Assembly (NCBI RefSeq): GCF_019703515.2
Contig: NC_059363.1
Location: forward strand, 818,501 to 882,500
Origin: Myxocyprinus asiaticus
Lineage: Eukaryota; Chordata; Actinopteri; Cypriniformes; Catostomidae
Length of the DNA: 64,000 nt
Reading direction: 5' to 3'
Shown here piece by piece: positions 45,851 through 57,730 of this stretch; position 1 is the stretch's first letter, and each line of letters begins with the position of its first letter. The notes under the pieces are model-generated. The model was not told the DNA's origin. It was given only the letters and a program-made list of their open reading frames with translations, and did no database searches. Position numbers and translations under genes: made by a program.

Positions 45851-46979
45851 AATTTATTATTATTATTTTTTGCAGTGTATTCACAGAAAAATTTACTTTA
45901 TTTAATTTCTGTTCATTATGCATTTGCTCTAGTTTGGCCTCTTCCGTATTTTGTTTCCGAATGAAATGCGTGACATGTTCTAATAACGAATGCCAGACTT
46001 GAATGTAATGTAGGAGCTTCCCAGGTGTACTTGATTCATCATTACGTGTGTGTGTGTGTGCATGTGTGTATGAACATTTCTCCCATGTTTTAGTGCAGTT
46101 GAAAGTTTGGTATCGCTGCAGGCATGCGCTGTAACTCTAGATGTCGAGTATGAAGTGTTGAGTGATCAGCTCTGTGTAATATATGAATGTGGATTAAACC
46201 GTAATGTGAGTTTGAGCCAAAAGAATGTTCATATTACCAATTAATAAGCATTTTATTTCTGTTCTTTGGCAAAGGCACTAGTGCGACAAGGCTTTGTGTT
46301 TCACACTCGCACCCGGTCTTTATTCCAGTCCTTCTATCGTGGTTCTGCCAAGCTGACGACCTCAGGGAAACACATGTGAGATCGTATCAGAGCTTGAATG
46401 CAGTTTCAAAGTTAAAAGGTTAGCGTGTTGAAGGAGTGTGGAGGAGTCATCTTCAAGGATCTTTAACATCTCAGGCGGTCTTTAAAAGTGTTCTGGTATC
46501 TGGGTTCTTAAAAGCAGCAGAAGATGTTTTTCTGAAAAACCAGATAATAAAAAGTTCTTTGTGAAACTTCAAAAACGTTCTCCTATGACATCAGACGGTA
46601 AAACCACGGGAACCTTTCATTTTAAAGGAATACTGTAGTTCACCAAGAACCATCATGTTGTTTCACCGTTTCAGTGTTTCATCAGCAGAACTATTACAAT
46701 CCATTAACCAGACTGTAGTTCTGTCCCTCAAAGTCTTGTCTTCATTTGCATTAAAATTAATATGGGATCTACCCTGACCAGTGTCAGAAACTTACTTTAA
46801 AGGGCAGTAATTGCCCCCTGGATTAGATTTTCAGGGGCATTTTGTGCATTCATGAGGGCATATGTTATTCTAAACATAAAAAATGTATGGTGTTTCATAC
46901 TTCAATTTATTAAATTCATTTACATAGTTCTCCATCTGAATAAATAGACTGAGAAAATATTACCTCTTGCCCATAAAAT
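45851..46979. other. Spacer between inverted arms, nothing recognised
   Basis: Contains a short (GT)n at 46047-46060 and AAGTTCTT/GAACC-type motifs at 46540-46620. No transposase is seen. Confidence 0.45.
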
Positions 46980-47076
46980 TAAAGGAACATTCCAGATTCA
47001 ATACAAGTTAAGCTCAATCGACAGCATTTGTGGCATGATGTTGATTACCACATAAATTAAAAATCCTTTTCTTTAA
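46980..47076 (+). repeat. Cyprinid interspersed repeat, left part
   Basis: AAAGGAACATTCCAGATTCA, GACAGCATTTGTGGCATGAT and GTTGATTACCACA match 36908-36985. As there, the repeat is cut at CTTTTCTTTAA (TTAA at 47073-47076), here by the right inverted arm. Confidence 0.6.
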
Positions 47077-47831
47077 CCTCCTGAGACCAGAGCATGATTG
47101 CTGTGTGTATTTTCCACTCCCCTTTTTGATTTGTAACTAGTAGCCCCTAATAAACATGAAAAACATTTTTGAAGAACAAATAGTTTTCCTAAAAATATAT
47201 GTCCTCATATTGGGACAGCGGGACTAAGTTTAAGAACTAAGAAATTCTGAATAATACCAAGCTACAGAAAGTCAGCTTTTTTATTTTATCTGTATCAAAT
47301 AGTTCATTATGTGTTCAGGAGTGTTGGTTATTCATGTTTTTGAGATGTTAAAGACATTACTGCTGATTTTCTGTGTTTTGGGAAAAGCACAAATTAAAAA
47401 ACTTTACAAATAAAAATTTGACCTGATTTGTCTTTTATGTTACAATGTTTTTTCTACTTTGGCAACAAAATCTCAATGTTCTCTCTTTGTACTGTCAAAC
47501 ACACAAGTGACAGCCAATGCTGAAGCATTTTACCAATCAGAAATTAGCATAATTAATTCTGATTCAAAGTAATGTCCAGCATCATCCAATCACTGTCAGT
47601 CATGTTAAAATAAAATGATACATTATAAATTCTGAATCTATGTACTGATTATCATTGTCACATGTCTGTCAAACATGTTGAGTGATCCAAACATCATCTG
47701 CAGCCTGAAACTGAACTTTTGATCAGATTTTAGGAGTGAATGCACTTAACTGCATAGAGAACTATAGGATGCTCCCTTGCTCCCTATTTAGTGAATGACT
47801 TAACCTCCAGTGTGCTGTCTGTCTGCATTGT
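47077..47831 (+). repeat. Inverted repeat arm, right
   Basis: Starts CCTCCTGAGACCAGAGCATG directly after TTAA and ends GTGCTGTCTGTCTGCATTGT. It is the mirror of 45037-45603 with an extra internal segment around 47375-47540. No open frame is conserved between the arms. Confidence 0.75.
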
Positions 47832-47839
47832 AGATATGT

Positions 47840-48240
47840 TTCGTTCGTGAACGAATCGGTCTTTATGAATGTATCTTTTAAGTGAACGAATCTTTCTAAT
47901 TCACCTCTGTATAAGGACTCATATTTCTCGTTCACGCACGTCTCTCCCATACAAAGCCAAAAAGCTTTGGTGGCTTATCATGCCTGTGAAGACTTACTAT
48001 AGCATGAGCCAGTAGCATTTGAGTGCGGGCTTTGAATGAATACGCCTCTTCACTGAACTAGTACTAGTCTGTCATTTGAGCCTGAACGAGATGAGAGGTT
48101 TCATTCATGAACGAACTGAATTTACTGGTAAACGCATTCGTGAACGAAATGAACGACTCAGTCATATCGTTTGTTAATGAGGATCTGCTGAATGACTGAA
48201 CGAGTTGTTCGTTCAGTTCAGCATGTGAGTCAATCATGCT
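47840..48240. repeat. GAACGA-motif-rich repeat stretch
   Basis: GAACGA or its complement TCGTTC recurs at least ten times (for example TTCGTTCGTGAACGAATC). Self-complementary TTCGTTCGTGAACGAA can form a hairpin. It is probably decayed transposon sequence; the family is not identified. Confidence 0.45.
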
Positions 48241-48269
48241 CAACAAGGTAAGAAAGGGGTGAAATGCAC

Positions 48270-48585
48270 TTAAAGGGATAGTTCACTCAAAAATGAAAAT
48301 GCTCTCATCATTTACTCACCCTCATGCCATCCCAGATGTGTATGACTTTCTTTCTTCTGCAGAACACAAATGAAGATTTTTAGAAGAATATTTCAGCTCT
48401 GTAGGTCCATACAATGCAAGTGAATGGTAAACTCCAAAAAGCACATAAAGTCAGCATTAAAGTAATCCATACGACTCCAGTGGTTTAATCAATTTCTTCA
48501 GAGGTGATATGATAGGTGTGGGTAAGAAACAGATCAATATTTAAGTCCGTTTTTACCATAAATTATCCTCCCTGCCCAGCAGTAG
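48270..48585 (+). mobile_element. Angel-like palindromic MITE, left arm (split by LINE)
   Basis: Starts TTAAAGGGATAGTTCACTC and runs through CCAGATGTGTATGACTTTC and CCAGTGGTTTAAT to CAGTAG at 48580-48585. The mirror arm follows the LINE at 51726. Confidence 0.88.
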
Positions 48586-51500
48586 TAAGCCCAGCTCTAG
48601 TAATATGGCTCATAGTCTTAATAGTGATAGTATTTGACTAACTTGGACCCAGGTCAGGAAGAAGACAAACTGGCTAATCCAAACGTCTGCTAGCTGCTTT
48701 GAGACATCACACAGGTCACATAAACTATAACAAATAGAGAATGAATCACTTATATGTCATATAAAGACTGTGTCAGTTCCCTGAACTACCAAATTCAAAA
48801 CCCTCATTAAATCATTTAGAAAACATTTGATTGATGTCAAATTTGAAAATAACAAAAAGACTGAAGATAAACATCATATTAAACATTAGATCGCTTTCAT
48901 CCAAATCACTAACTGTAAATGAAATTATTATTAGTTTGGATGCGCTCTGTTTGACTGGAACCTGGCCTAAACCGGATGAATATATTAGTTTAAATGAGTC
49001 TCCTCCCCCAGGTTATTGTTATAAACATGAGCCTCTTCTGAAGGGTTGAAGATGAGGTGTTGCTACAATTTACAGTGAAGTTTTTAGTGTTACTCAAAGG
49101 TCTGGATATAAGTTAAATTTTTTGAACTGATAATGCTTAATGTGACACCGTCAGATATAAATAAAAAATCTTTGTCATCTTTTGTTCTTGCAACAGTATA
49201 TAGACCACCAGGGCCGTATTCTGATTTCCTTGGTGAATTAGCTGATTTTCTGTCAGATCTAGTAGTTACTGTAGATAGTGCTTTAATCGTCTGTGATTTC
49301 AACATCCACATAGATAATGAAAATGATACACTGGGATTAGCATTTACTGATATTCTCAACTCTGTTGGGGTTAGAAAAAATGTGACAGGTCCAACTCATC
49401 GCCAAAATCGTTGATGCTGATAATATAGAAATTCTGCTGCAGAGCGATGACATCTCGGATCATTACCTCGTCTCTTGTATGTTATGCTTAGCAAAGGTAA
49501 CTCAATCTACGCAATGCTATCATTCAGGTAGAACTATTCTTCCAACTACTTAAGATAGCTTCACTAATAATCTTCCAGACTTGTCTCAAATACTCAGTAC
49601 GCCAAAAAGTTCAGAAGAACTTGATGTTGTCACAGAAAATATAAATACAGTCTTCTCTAGCACTCTAGATAGTGTTGCCCCCCTTCGATTAAAGCAAATT
49701 AATGAGAATCCCACACCATGGTACAATGATCACACTCGTGCACTCAAGAGAGCAGCTCGGAAAAAATAGAAGCATAAGTGGAAGAATACAAAATTAGAGG
49801 TATTTCGCGGTGCATGGAAGGATAGTATCTGTAGCTACAGACAGGCACTAAAAACTGCCAGGTCAGCATATTTTAGCAAACTCATAGAAAATAACCACAA
49901 CAATCCTAGGTGTTTATTCAGTACTGTGGCTTCTACTGAACCAGATATTCCATTGCAGCATTGTAATAATGACTTTATGAATTTCTTTACTGATAAAATT
50001 GAAATCATCAGAAACCAAATTGGAATTACGCATCCATCATCCACAGCACCCCAGAAGACTATAATTATTCCCTACGAGCAACTTCAATCCTTCACTGATT
50101 TAGGTCAGGAAGAGCTTACGAAAATGATCAAAATATCAAAATCAACAACATTAATGTTAGATCCAATACCGAATAAACTCCTAAAAGAGGTGTTTCCTGT
50201 CATCTCAGGACCCTTCTAAATATTAATAACTCCTCATTATCCTTAGGACATGTCCCAAGAAACTTTAAACTGGCAGTTATCAAACCACTTATCAAGAAAC
50301 CACAGGTTGATCCTGGAGAATTGGCTAATTATAGACCGATTTGTTCTATAATTCTAGAAATCTCCCATTTATTTCGAAAATACTAGAAAAGGTAATGTCC
50401 TCTCAAATATGTACATTTCTACAGAGAAATGGAATATATGAACAATTTCAGTCAGGATTTAGGCCCCATTATAGTACAGAGACTGCACTTATCAGAGTTA
50501 CAAATGACTTGCTCTTATCATCTGATCGAGGTTTCATTTCTCTTCTAGTGCTTTTAGATCTTAGTGCTGCCTTTGACACTATAGATCACGACATTCTCTT
50601 GAATAGGCTGGAGAATTATGTTGGCGTTTGTGGACTTGCATTAGCATGGTTTAGGTCCTATTTAGCAGACCGCTACCACTTTGTCTATGTAAATGAGGAA
50701 TTGTCAGATCAAATTAAAGTTAAGTATGGAGTACCACAGGGATCAGTTTTAGGGCCTCTGCTTTTCTCCCTATATATGTTTCCCCTGGGAGATATTATCA
50801 GGATCCATGGAATTAGTTTTCACTGTTATGCCGACGATACACAACTTTATATTTCTTCTAAACCCAACAAAATTTAAAAAATTGCCACATTAACAGAGTG
50901 TATAAATTATATAAAAGAGTGGATGGCTAGAAATTTCTTTCTACTCAATTCTGAGAAAACAGAAGTACTAATTATTGGAACAAAAAACCTAAAAAATAAG
51001 ACACTAAAATAAAATCTGACCCTTGATGGATGTACTGTAATGTCAACTTCTACAGCAAAAAATGTAGGTGTTATATTTGAAAGCAATCTAACCTAAAAAA
51101 AATTCTTTTAATTACTTAGAAAGCTTTGAAGGTTACCAGAGCCTGCCAAATCCATCTCCGGTCCTCCCACTGTGTTGCTGAGTGATGATGACCAACTGCA
51201 GCATGTGCCAGCCAGACTTCACTGCAGTCTACTTAGACAGAGGATGAATTTATGCAATCTCAAAGACAAGGAATTCTTCATGAGCCTCTGCCTGAAACAT
51301 GGGCTCAGGATGGAGTTCACCAAAATTACCTGCTATAAGCTTCCAGCTGGACTGTGATGCTCCTCACTGAATGATACCTATATTAACTTGGTCAAAGGAG
51401 GGACAACACTCTCTTAAACTACATAGAAAATTAATTAACCACTAGCAAAAGATCAAAGGACAATGCATTTACATGTATTTTCTCAGTTAATTCAGGATGA

Positions 51501-51725
51501 CTTCAAGGACTTTAACACTAAAATTATAGTTCATATGAAATCATTTTGTTTAATCATTGACCCACAACACTTACTTAGTTTACTAATTTTAACCACTAAT
51601 AGTTCTAAACATAAATAACTATTATTGGCATTATATTCATTCATTTTCTGTTATAGCATGTACAGCTGCTTTGAAACGACGCCTGTTGTGAAAAGTGCTA
51701 TATAAATAAATTTGACTTGACTTGA
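48586..51725 (+). mobile_element. L2/CR1-group LINE inserted in the Angel-like element
   Basis: The 3140-bp element is flanked by CAGTAG at 48580-48585 and 51726-51731. Its 3' end is the fish LINE tail TGCTATATAAATAAATTTGA followed by CTTGA repeats. The 5' end TAAGCCCAGCTCTAG lies before a long leader. Much of the region between RT and tail is missing or rearranged around 51090-51180. The tail matches the truncated copy at 63.6 kb. Confidence 0.9.
48831..51115 (+). pseudogene. LINE endonuclease/RT ORF2, multiply broken
   Basis: The endonuclease is seen in ILNIRSLSSKSLTVNEIII, then LCLTGTWPKPDEYISLNES (normally TETWL), ATVYRPPGPYSDFLGELADF and LIVCDFNIHIDNE. The linker has PTPWYNDHTRALKRAARKK. 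RT blocks are in several frames: [71 protein letters not shown] and the catalytic YADD at 50827-50838. At least five stops or frameshifts are present. The C-terminal domain after about 51080 is lost. Confidence 0.88.
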
Positions 51726-52125
51726 CAGTAGGGGGTGATATGCACGAAGAATGCAACTCACCAAAAACAAAAGAAGAAGAATGCAGAAGTAAAACTGAAA
51801 GTGGAGAGTGATAGTAAAAAAGGACTTAAATATTGATCTGTATCGCATCCACACCAATCGCGCTTCAGAAGACATGGATTAAACCACTGGAGTCTTATGG
51901 ATTACATTTATACTGCCTTTATGTGCATTTTTTGAAGCTTTAAAATAAAATGATGGCACCCATTCACTTGCATTGTATGGACCTACTGACCTGAAATATT
52001 CTTCAATATTTCAATATTCTTTAATTTGTGTTTTGCAGAAGAAAGAAAGTCACACACATCTGGGATGGCATGAGGGTGAGTAAATGATGAGAGCATTTCC
52101 ATTTTTGGGTGAACTATCCCTTTAA
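51726..52125 (-). mobile_element. Angel-like palindromic MITE, right arm
   Basis: Resumes with the duplicated CAGTAG and ends TGGGTGAACTATCCCTTTAA. Mirror blocks (GAAAGAAAGTCACACACATC, GGGATGGCATGAGGGTGAGT) pair with 48290-48370. The whole element would be about 710 bp without the LINE, like the copy at 19784-20528. Confidence 0.88.
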
Positions 52126-53731
52126 GATAAGTTTATAGGTATGCACAAAACATGATCCCCAATTTATGAATGTGTAAAAATGACTGAAGATGTACAGTAA
52201 AAATGACATGAATTACAGATGGAAATGTTGTGATTTGATGCACAGTGTAAGATTTAATGACTTAATAAAAAGCCCAGCATTTGACAAAATATAAGGAAAA
52301 TAAGACCTGCCATTTGTAGTGAAAACTGTTATGGTGTTTAAACTCTATTTCTAAAGTGTCTTTGTACATTTGTAGGCATGCAAATTCCAATTGTCTTCCT
52401 TTGCCGTGCGTTTAAAGACTGACTATAGTGTGAACCAATAGCGTTCAAGAGCGTTCCTAACCCTGACCCAGCCTAAGGTGTATTATATTGCTTTTTTTGG
52501 TATTTTTTAGAGTTTGACAGCCCCTTGGTCACTGTCTACTTTAGTTAAATGGATCAAATCAGCATAAACATTCTTTAAAACATCTCCTTTTATATTTCAC
52601 TGAAGAAAGAAAGTCATACAGATTTGGAACGACTTGAGTGTGAGCAAGTAACTGACTGAACTGTAAACTGTTGCCACTCCAGACACTACAATTCCACCGT
52701 TTGCATGTTTTGAAGTCGGCACAAATACTGTATAAAGGCACAGATTTTCACACACAGAAGAGGCTGAATGCCCGTGGTGTAGAATCACTTCAGGAGGCCC
52801 CGGGCAGAAGGAGAGCCTCTTTAAGGACTCTTAATCCAACTCCCAGAAGAAAGTTATGGATGGACGTGGCCTCAGGGCTGCTGATAGAAGAAAGAGACGG
52901 GTGGAGGGGTATGAGAGGCTCTCTCAAGGGATGATTTTGTGTGTGTGTGCATAGCGTGACTCCAGCAAGTCAAACCTCTGCGAGTTTACATTCTACAGCA
53001 TGTCCGTTTCATGCTTTTAAACATACAGCTAAATGTGGTGCATCTATAAACATCAGCGTTCACGCTCGATTCTGCTCGCGAGGTTCATTTGAAGCTTTTG
53101 TCAGTCTGTGAATCTTTGATAATATTCTTAAAGCTCATTACAGTGTTTCACAACTTTGTGTGAATTTATGTACTGCTAATGCAATGTGTTTCCCTTTACT
53201 CCAAAGTGTTTTACAGCTGTTACAATGTTGCGTTCCTAAAGAGCATGTTGATTTGATTTGGCACTCATTTTATGGTAGAGTTCTTTTGATATCCAGTTGG
53301 AAATGAGTAACAAATTTACAACATTAATACAGGCTAGAACAATACTCGAAGAGAGAATACAGCAATAAATAAATCCTGACCAAGCTGCCTTCAAAGTTAG
53401 CTGCCTATGTAGCGAGTATACAGCAAGTCAGCTTACTTGGTTTTACAACAGAGCTACAGAATCTCCAGTGAAAGATACAGCCACTGTAATGATGACTTCC
53501 AGATGCACACAGCGGTCAGTGTGAGTGTTTTAATGTGTGTGTGTGTGTGTGTGTGCTATCACATATACTGAAGCTGAGAAAGACAACAGCAGAGCCAAGA
53601 ATCAAACTTGTGTGATAAGATCAGGCCTGGCTAACATCCTCTCAGCTCACGCGACTCCCAAGAGCTTCAATTGACTCTCATAGATGAAAAAAAACTGTGT
53701 AACTCAATCGGCCCCGCCCTGGAGTTAAACC

Positions 53732-53773
<42 letters not shown>

Positions 53774-54158
53774 CTTTGGCACTGGACTAATGGGAAACAC
53801 ACCGTCTCCCTCTCACAATGGAAACTGCAGTGAATCACAGTAGAGAGCGGTTTGCAGAGGCTGCATGATAAAAATACAGTAAAATACTGGTACCACACCA
53901 AACATGTGATTTATGAGGGTGCAAAACAGCTCTGAAGAGAATGACAAGATCCAGCACATCAGAAATACACAAATCTGGAGAGTCATTATCCAGAGAATAA
54001 AAATATTTTTTACATTTTCTGTAGAAAATGAGAGCAGATAGTGGTTAGTTATTGCTTGCTAGGGCTGCAAAATTAATACAAACTAAATAAATAATCGAAA
54101 TTACTATTGTGGCTGCCACAATTAAATAATCATGAAAAGGGTCAATTGCAGAATTCCC

Positions 54159-54160
<2 letters not shown>
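52126..54160. other. Gene-free stretch with GT microsatellites
   Basis: Contains (GT)n at 53534-53556 and 53737-53768. The part at 52650-52940 is less AT-rich, with an open frame but no recognisable domain. No exon is supported. Confidence 0.4.

Positions 54161-54161
<1 letters not shown>

Positions 54162-54211
<50 letters not shown>
54162..54211. repeat. (CA)n microsatellite
   Basis: About 24 uninterrupted CA units. Confidence 0.96.
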
Positions 54212-54215
<4 letters not shown>

Positions 54216-55195
54216 ATTTACGCAATCAAATTTCATAAGCAATCTTTAATAAAATAAAATAAGAAAATGTGTTATTTTAAGTCGTATTAATTAAATGTTG
54301 TTAAACATTACACAGTTCAATTTGATGGAATTTTGTTGTGAGTTTGAACTGTGTAAATCCTAAAAACAGTCTAAAATATTTTTTGGAGTCAAGGTATGCT
54401 CCGGTCGTGTCTAAAGTTTCCATTTACAATGTGTTTTTATGCAACATTGAACACTGTAACCAATCAGAGACATGTTTGTTATGCGCATGAATGCAACGAT
54501 GATGAATCAAGGTGAATCGATTAGTCTCAGCCCACACACAACCCGATTTTTTTTTTTTTTCCATGAAATTTAGTTTAATACATGTCATAAATGTACTTAA
54601 TATTTTTGTCTTGCTTTCCAGTAAAAATATCTTAACATAAATAGACAAGATACATTTATTTTTGAAAAGCTAAATGATAAAATGAGATATTACCTGTTTT
54701 CAGAGGTTTATAAACGATGCGGTTTCTTCTTTATTGGTTTTAACACTGATGAATAGAATAAGCAGATACAAACTCATTTCATTTTCTATTTAAAAATTAA
54801 TAAAGAGAAACGTGAAATGGCTTAATATTTTCTTTCATTGTTTAAAAAGTGTATTTAAGGCTTGAATATTTGATATGCACATGTGAATCGGCACTGAAAT
54901 GCCCCTTTTATCTAATTGGTCAACACGCCCAGTCTTTTGTACTGCCTTAATCCTATCAGCCAGAATAAGAGTTGGCAAATCATTAAATATTTTACTGAAC
55001 CACCACTAACTGTAAACTATGCATGCCATATGTATTAGAATATTGCTGCTTGGCACATCATGATACTGTTGCCTCTAATGGACGATGCGTGAGAGATCAC
55101 CACATCACTTGGCCATATGCTGACTGGTAGTTGGTCTATTATACATTATTTTTATTAACATTGTATGATTTTGTAGTACCTGTGTATTCGTGTCC
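54212..55195. other. Gene-free stretch, nothing recognised
   Basis: AT-rich with a poly-T run at 54547-54560. Confidence 0.4.
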
Positions 55196-55270
55196 CATTG
55201 ATCAATGTAATGTAAATAAAGAGTTCTGTTGCTTTGGATAAAAAAACGAATGCTAAATTAATGTTTAGGC
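55196..55270 (+). mobile_element. Retroposon 3' tail remnant
   Basis: TTGCTTTGGATAAAAAAACGAATGCTAAATT resembles the widespread fish retroposon tail that reads GCTTTGGATAAAAGCGTCTG. An AATAAAGAG precedes it. Only the tail is recognisable. Confidence 0.5.
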
Positions 55271-56422
55271 ATCAAGAACATGGATTGGAGTGGACAAAAT
55301 TCTAACAGCTAAGATTCGGACACAAGGTGTCCCGACTGGTCTGTTGGGACGTTGGATACGGCGTGTAAAATCAGGACTGCTCCTGTTATTGGGACGTCTA
55401 GTCACCCCATCTCCATAAGTGCAATGTTAATTTCTGCAAGCCGTAGATTGCTGATAGCAGTAGTGGATTTAGGCATGGGCGACATGTGCAGTTGCCCAGG
55501 ATGGCATCTTGTGGGGGGCAGCACAAGGCGCCCACACAGACTGAATGCATTAGGATACATAGGACGGGGCAAGTTGACCAATCAGATGAACAGGCCGTTT
55601 CAGTGTCGCTCACATGTGCGTATCAAAAGCGTAAATCAATTTTTTAAACACTGAAGGAAAACAAAAATTGAGCCTTTCCCCCCATTCTCATTTATTCATT
55701 TTTAAATAGAAAATGAAATGGTCAACAGGACATGAGTTTGTGTCTGCTTTTTGGGTTAAAAAAAGAAAAAAGAATGGACGCAAAACTACACAGACCCTTG
55801 TTTTAAGGACACTTGGATATTTTTACTTGAAAACAAGACAAAAATATGAAATAGGAAAACTATTTTTTTTTTTAGCAGTTTGGCACAAATCAAAAGAATC
55901 CACCCTCAAGTCTCTATTCTGCTCTCTAGAAATGACTCACAAAGAAAAAAATAAAGAGGTGCATGTGTTTGTTTTTATGAAGTTATAATAATGAAATGAA
56001 TAATCACAACAAACGAGAGTCAATATTTTTGGGAATCTCAGAAGTGATTTACAGTGTTTGTGTGTGTGTAGTCTCTATTAGAGTCATATGTTTGGTGCAG
56101 ATGTTCAGAAGTTTGGCATCAGTGAACTCAGAACAGACTGTATTTAATCAGAGAAATGACACAGAATTGAAGTCTGTTAGATTCTGGCGTGAGTTTGTGA
56201 TGAATGACGGCTGTGAATCTGGAAATCACATTTACACATCCAGCTGTGTGTCAGGACGCAATTCAGCAGGTGCAGAACAATTACTGACATAAAAACACAT
56301 TTACAACACTAAAAATACAAGAAGAACTGAGAAGGTCATGATGGGAAAAGAACACCACAATAAAAAGGGAATATGTTGCGTGATCTGTGGCAAAGTGGAA
56401 AGAGATGGCAGCGGTTTGAGTG
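55271..56422. other. Gene-free stretch with a possible hAT-like end
   Basis: CAGTAGTGGATTTAGGCATG, then GGGCGACATGTGCAGTTGCC (about 55458-55497), resembles the start of a fish hAT-type element. No partner end is found. The rest is AT-rich and unrecognised. Confidence 0.35.
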
Positions 56423-56423
56423 C

Positions 56424-56424
<1 letters not shown>

Positions 56425-56472
<48 letters not shown>
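56425..56472. repeat. (CA)n microsatellite
   Basis: About 24 CA units. Confidence 0.96.
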
Positions 56473-56474
<2 letters not shown>

Positions 56475-56639
56475 TCTGTGCTGCAAACAGCTTTGTTCTC
56501 CACTTGCGAATGCAATACCAGTAAAAATATTGGACACAAATGACTGAAAGTATGTTTATTGTATATTGTAAAAACCTTTTGATCATAATTTTTATTTATT
56601 TATTAAATGTGAGTTGTAGTGGATAGTGAACGAAAAAGC

Positions 56640-57470
56640 AGTGATCAACCATCCGCAGTGGCGCAGTTAGAGGATGGCCACCATGGACCGAAGCCTGGCC
56701 ACCCCACTCGCAATTGCCAAAACAGGAAGTGTTCTTAAATGTATGGGCACAAGTGAGCTCAAGTTTCTGGGTGAAATGTCCACAGAGGGCCGCCAAATGA
56801 GAGTTATATTTTTTTGTTGTGAATGGTATGTATATAGTGAAAAGGAATGCATATTTATTAATCACATGCCCAAACCCAAACCCAAACCCTAACTGTCAGT
56901 GGAGTAAAAATTAAAGGAAAATGCATCCTGCAAATTGTGCTTGTCATCGATTATGCAAGACACTTCCTGTTTCCAATTTTTCGCCATAAATGCATTGCTT
57001 TGCCATGGCGATACCGTTCAAAATATAAAAAAAATCTGTTCTCAATTTAGAATCTACAATGTCTTGGCATGATGTTGCACAACTTATGTGCCAGTCACAT
57101 GAATCCCCTAGGAGGAGTATTTAAAAGTTCAGAGCCTGCGATTTTAAGAAAATCCAAAATGGCCGACTTCCTGTTGGACAAAGCTAATGACTGTGAATAT
57201 GAAAGTTATTCGGCTTGATGAGAACTATATATGTACCAATTTTGGTGACTGTAGGTGAAAATTGGGGTGCTACAGAGCCCCTCTTACATGCCCATTTTCA
57301 AAGGGGCGCTACAGAGACCCCCCCCCCCGCACGTCCCCCCCTGCAACTTTGAGTTTTTATGCATGTTAAGTACCCCAAAAGTACCAAAAACCTTGTAAAG
57401 AAGAAGAAGAAGAAGAAGAATCCTTAGAAGAAAAATAGGGCCTCTGCACATTCAGTGCTTGGGCCCTAAT
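56640..57470 (+). repeat. Fish interspersed repeat ending in GGGCCCTA hairpin
   Basis: Contains AAAATGGCCGACTTCCTGTTGG and GCGCTACAGAG blocks, a poly-C run (57320-57331) and a (GAA)n run (57400-57419). It ends with the inverted pair TAGGGCC (57437-57443) and GGGCCCTA (57461-57468), with a GCACATTCAGTGC hairpin inside. I recognise the tail as common in fish genomes, but not its class. Confidence 0.55.
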
Positions 57471-57472
57471 TA

Positions 57473-57728
57473 CTTGAGAAGCAGAATGGCATGAGATATT
57501 AAGTCTTCTTTTGTTTTTAAATTTAACTACATTTGGTGTGGTTTCTGCTTAAAACAAGAAAAATACTATTTGCCAAAGGGGTAAGAAAAATATACTTGCT
57601 TTCCCTTTGAATCAAGATTTTTATGTCTTACCCCATTAGTCTTTTTTAGTTATAAGCATAAAGGTTACTTAATTTAGCTTGATTTCTCTAAAAACAAGAC
57701 TTAATATCGTGCCATTTTGCTCCTCAAG
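57473..57728. mobile_element. CTTGAGAAGCAGAATGGC MITE, copy 2, TA-flanked
   Basis: The ends are CTTGAGAAGCAGAATGGCAT and the inverse TGCCATTTTGCTCCTCAAG. TA lies on both sides (57471-57472, 57729-57730), as for Tc1/mariner-type insertion. The element is 256 bp and non-coding. The inner arms also pair (ATTAAGTCTT with AAGACTTAAT). Confidence 0.8.
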
Positions 57729-57730
57729 TA

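Noticed and set aside
52671..52934. 87-residue plus-strand frame in less AT-rich sequence
   Set aside because: No domain, no splice signals that I could support, and no family resemblance.
55398..55613. Cysteine-rich minus-strand frame
   Set aside because: No signal peptide or recognisable Cys pattern, and the region resembles a hAT-type repeat.
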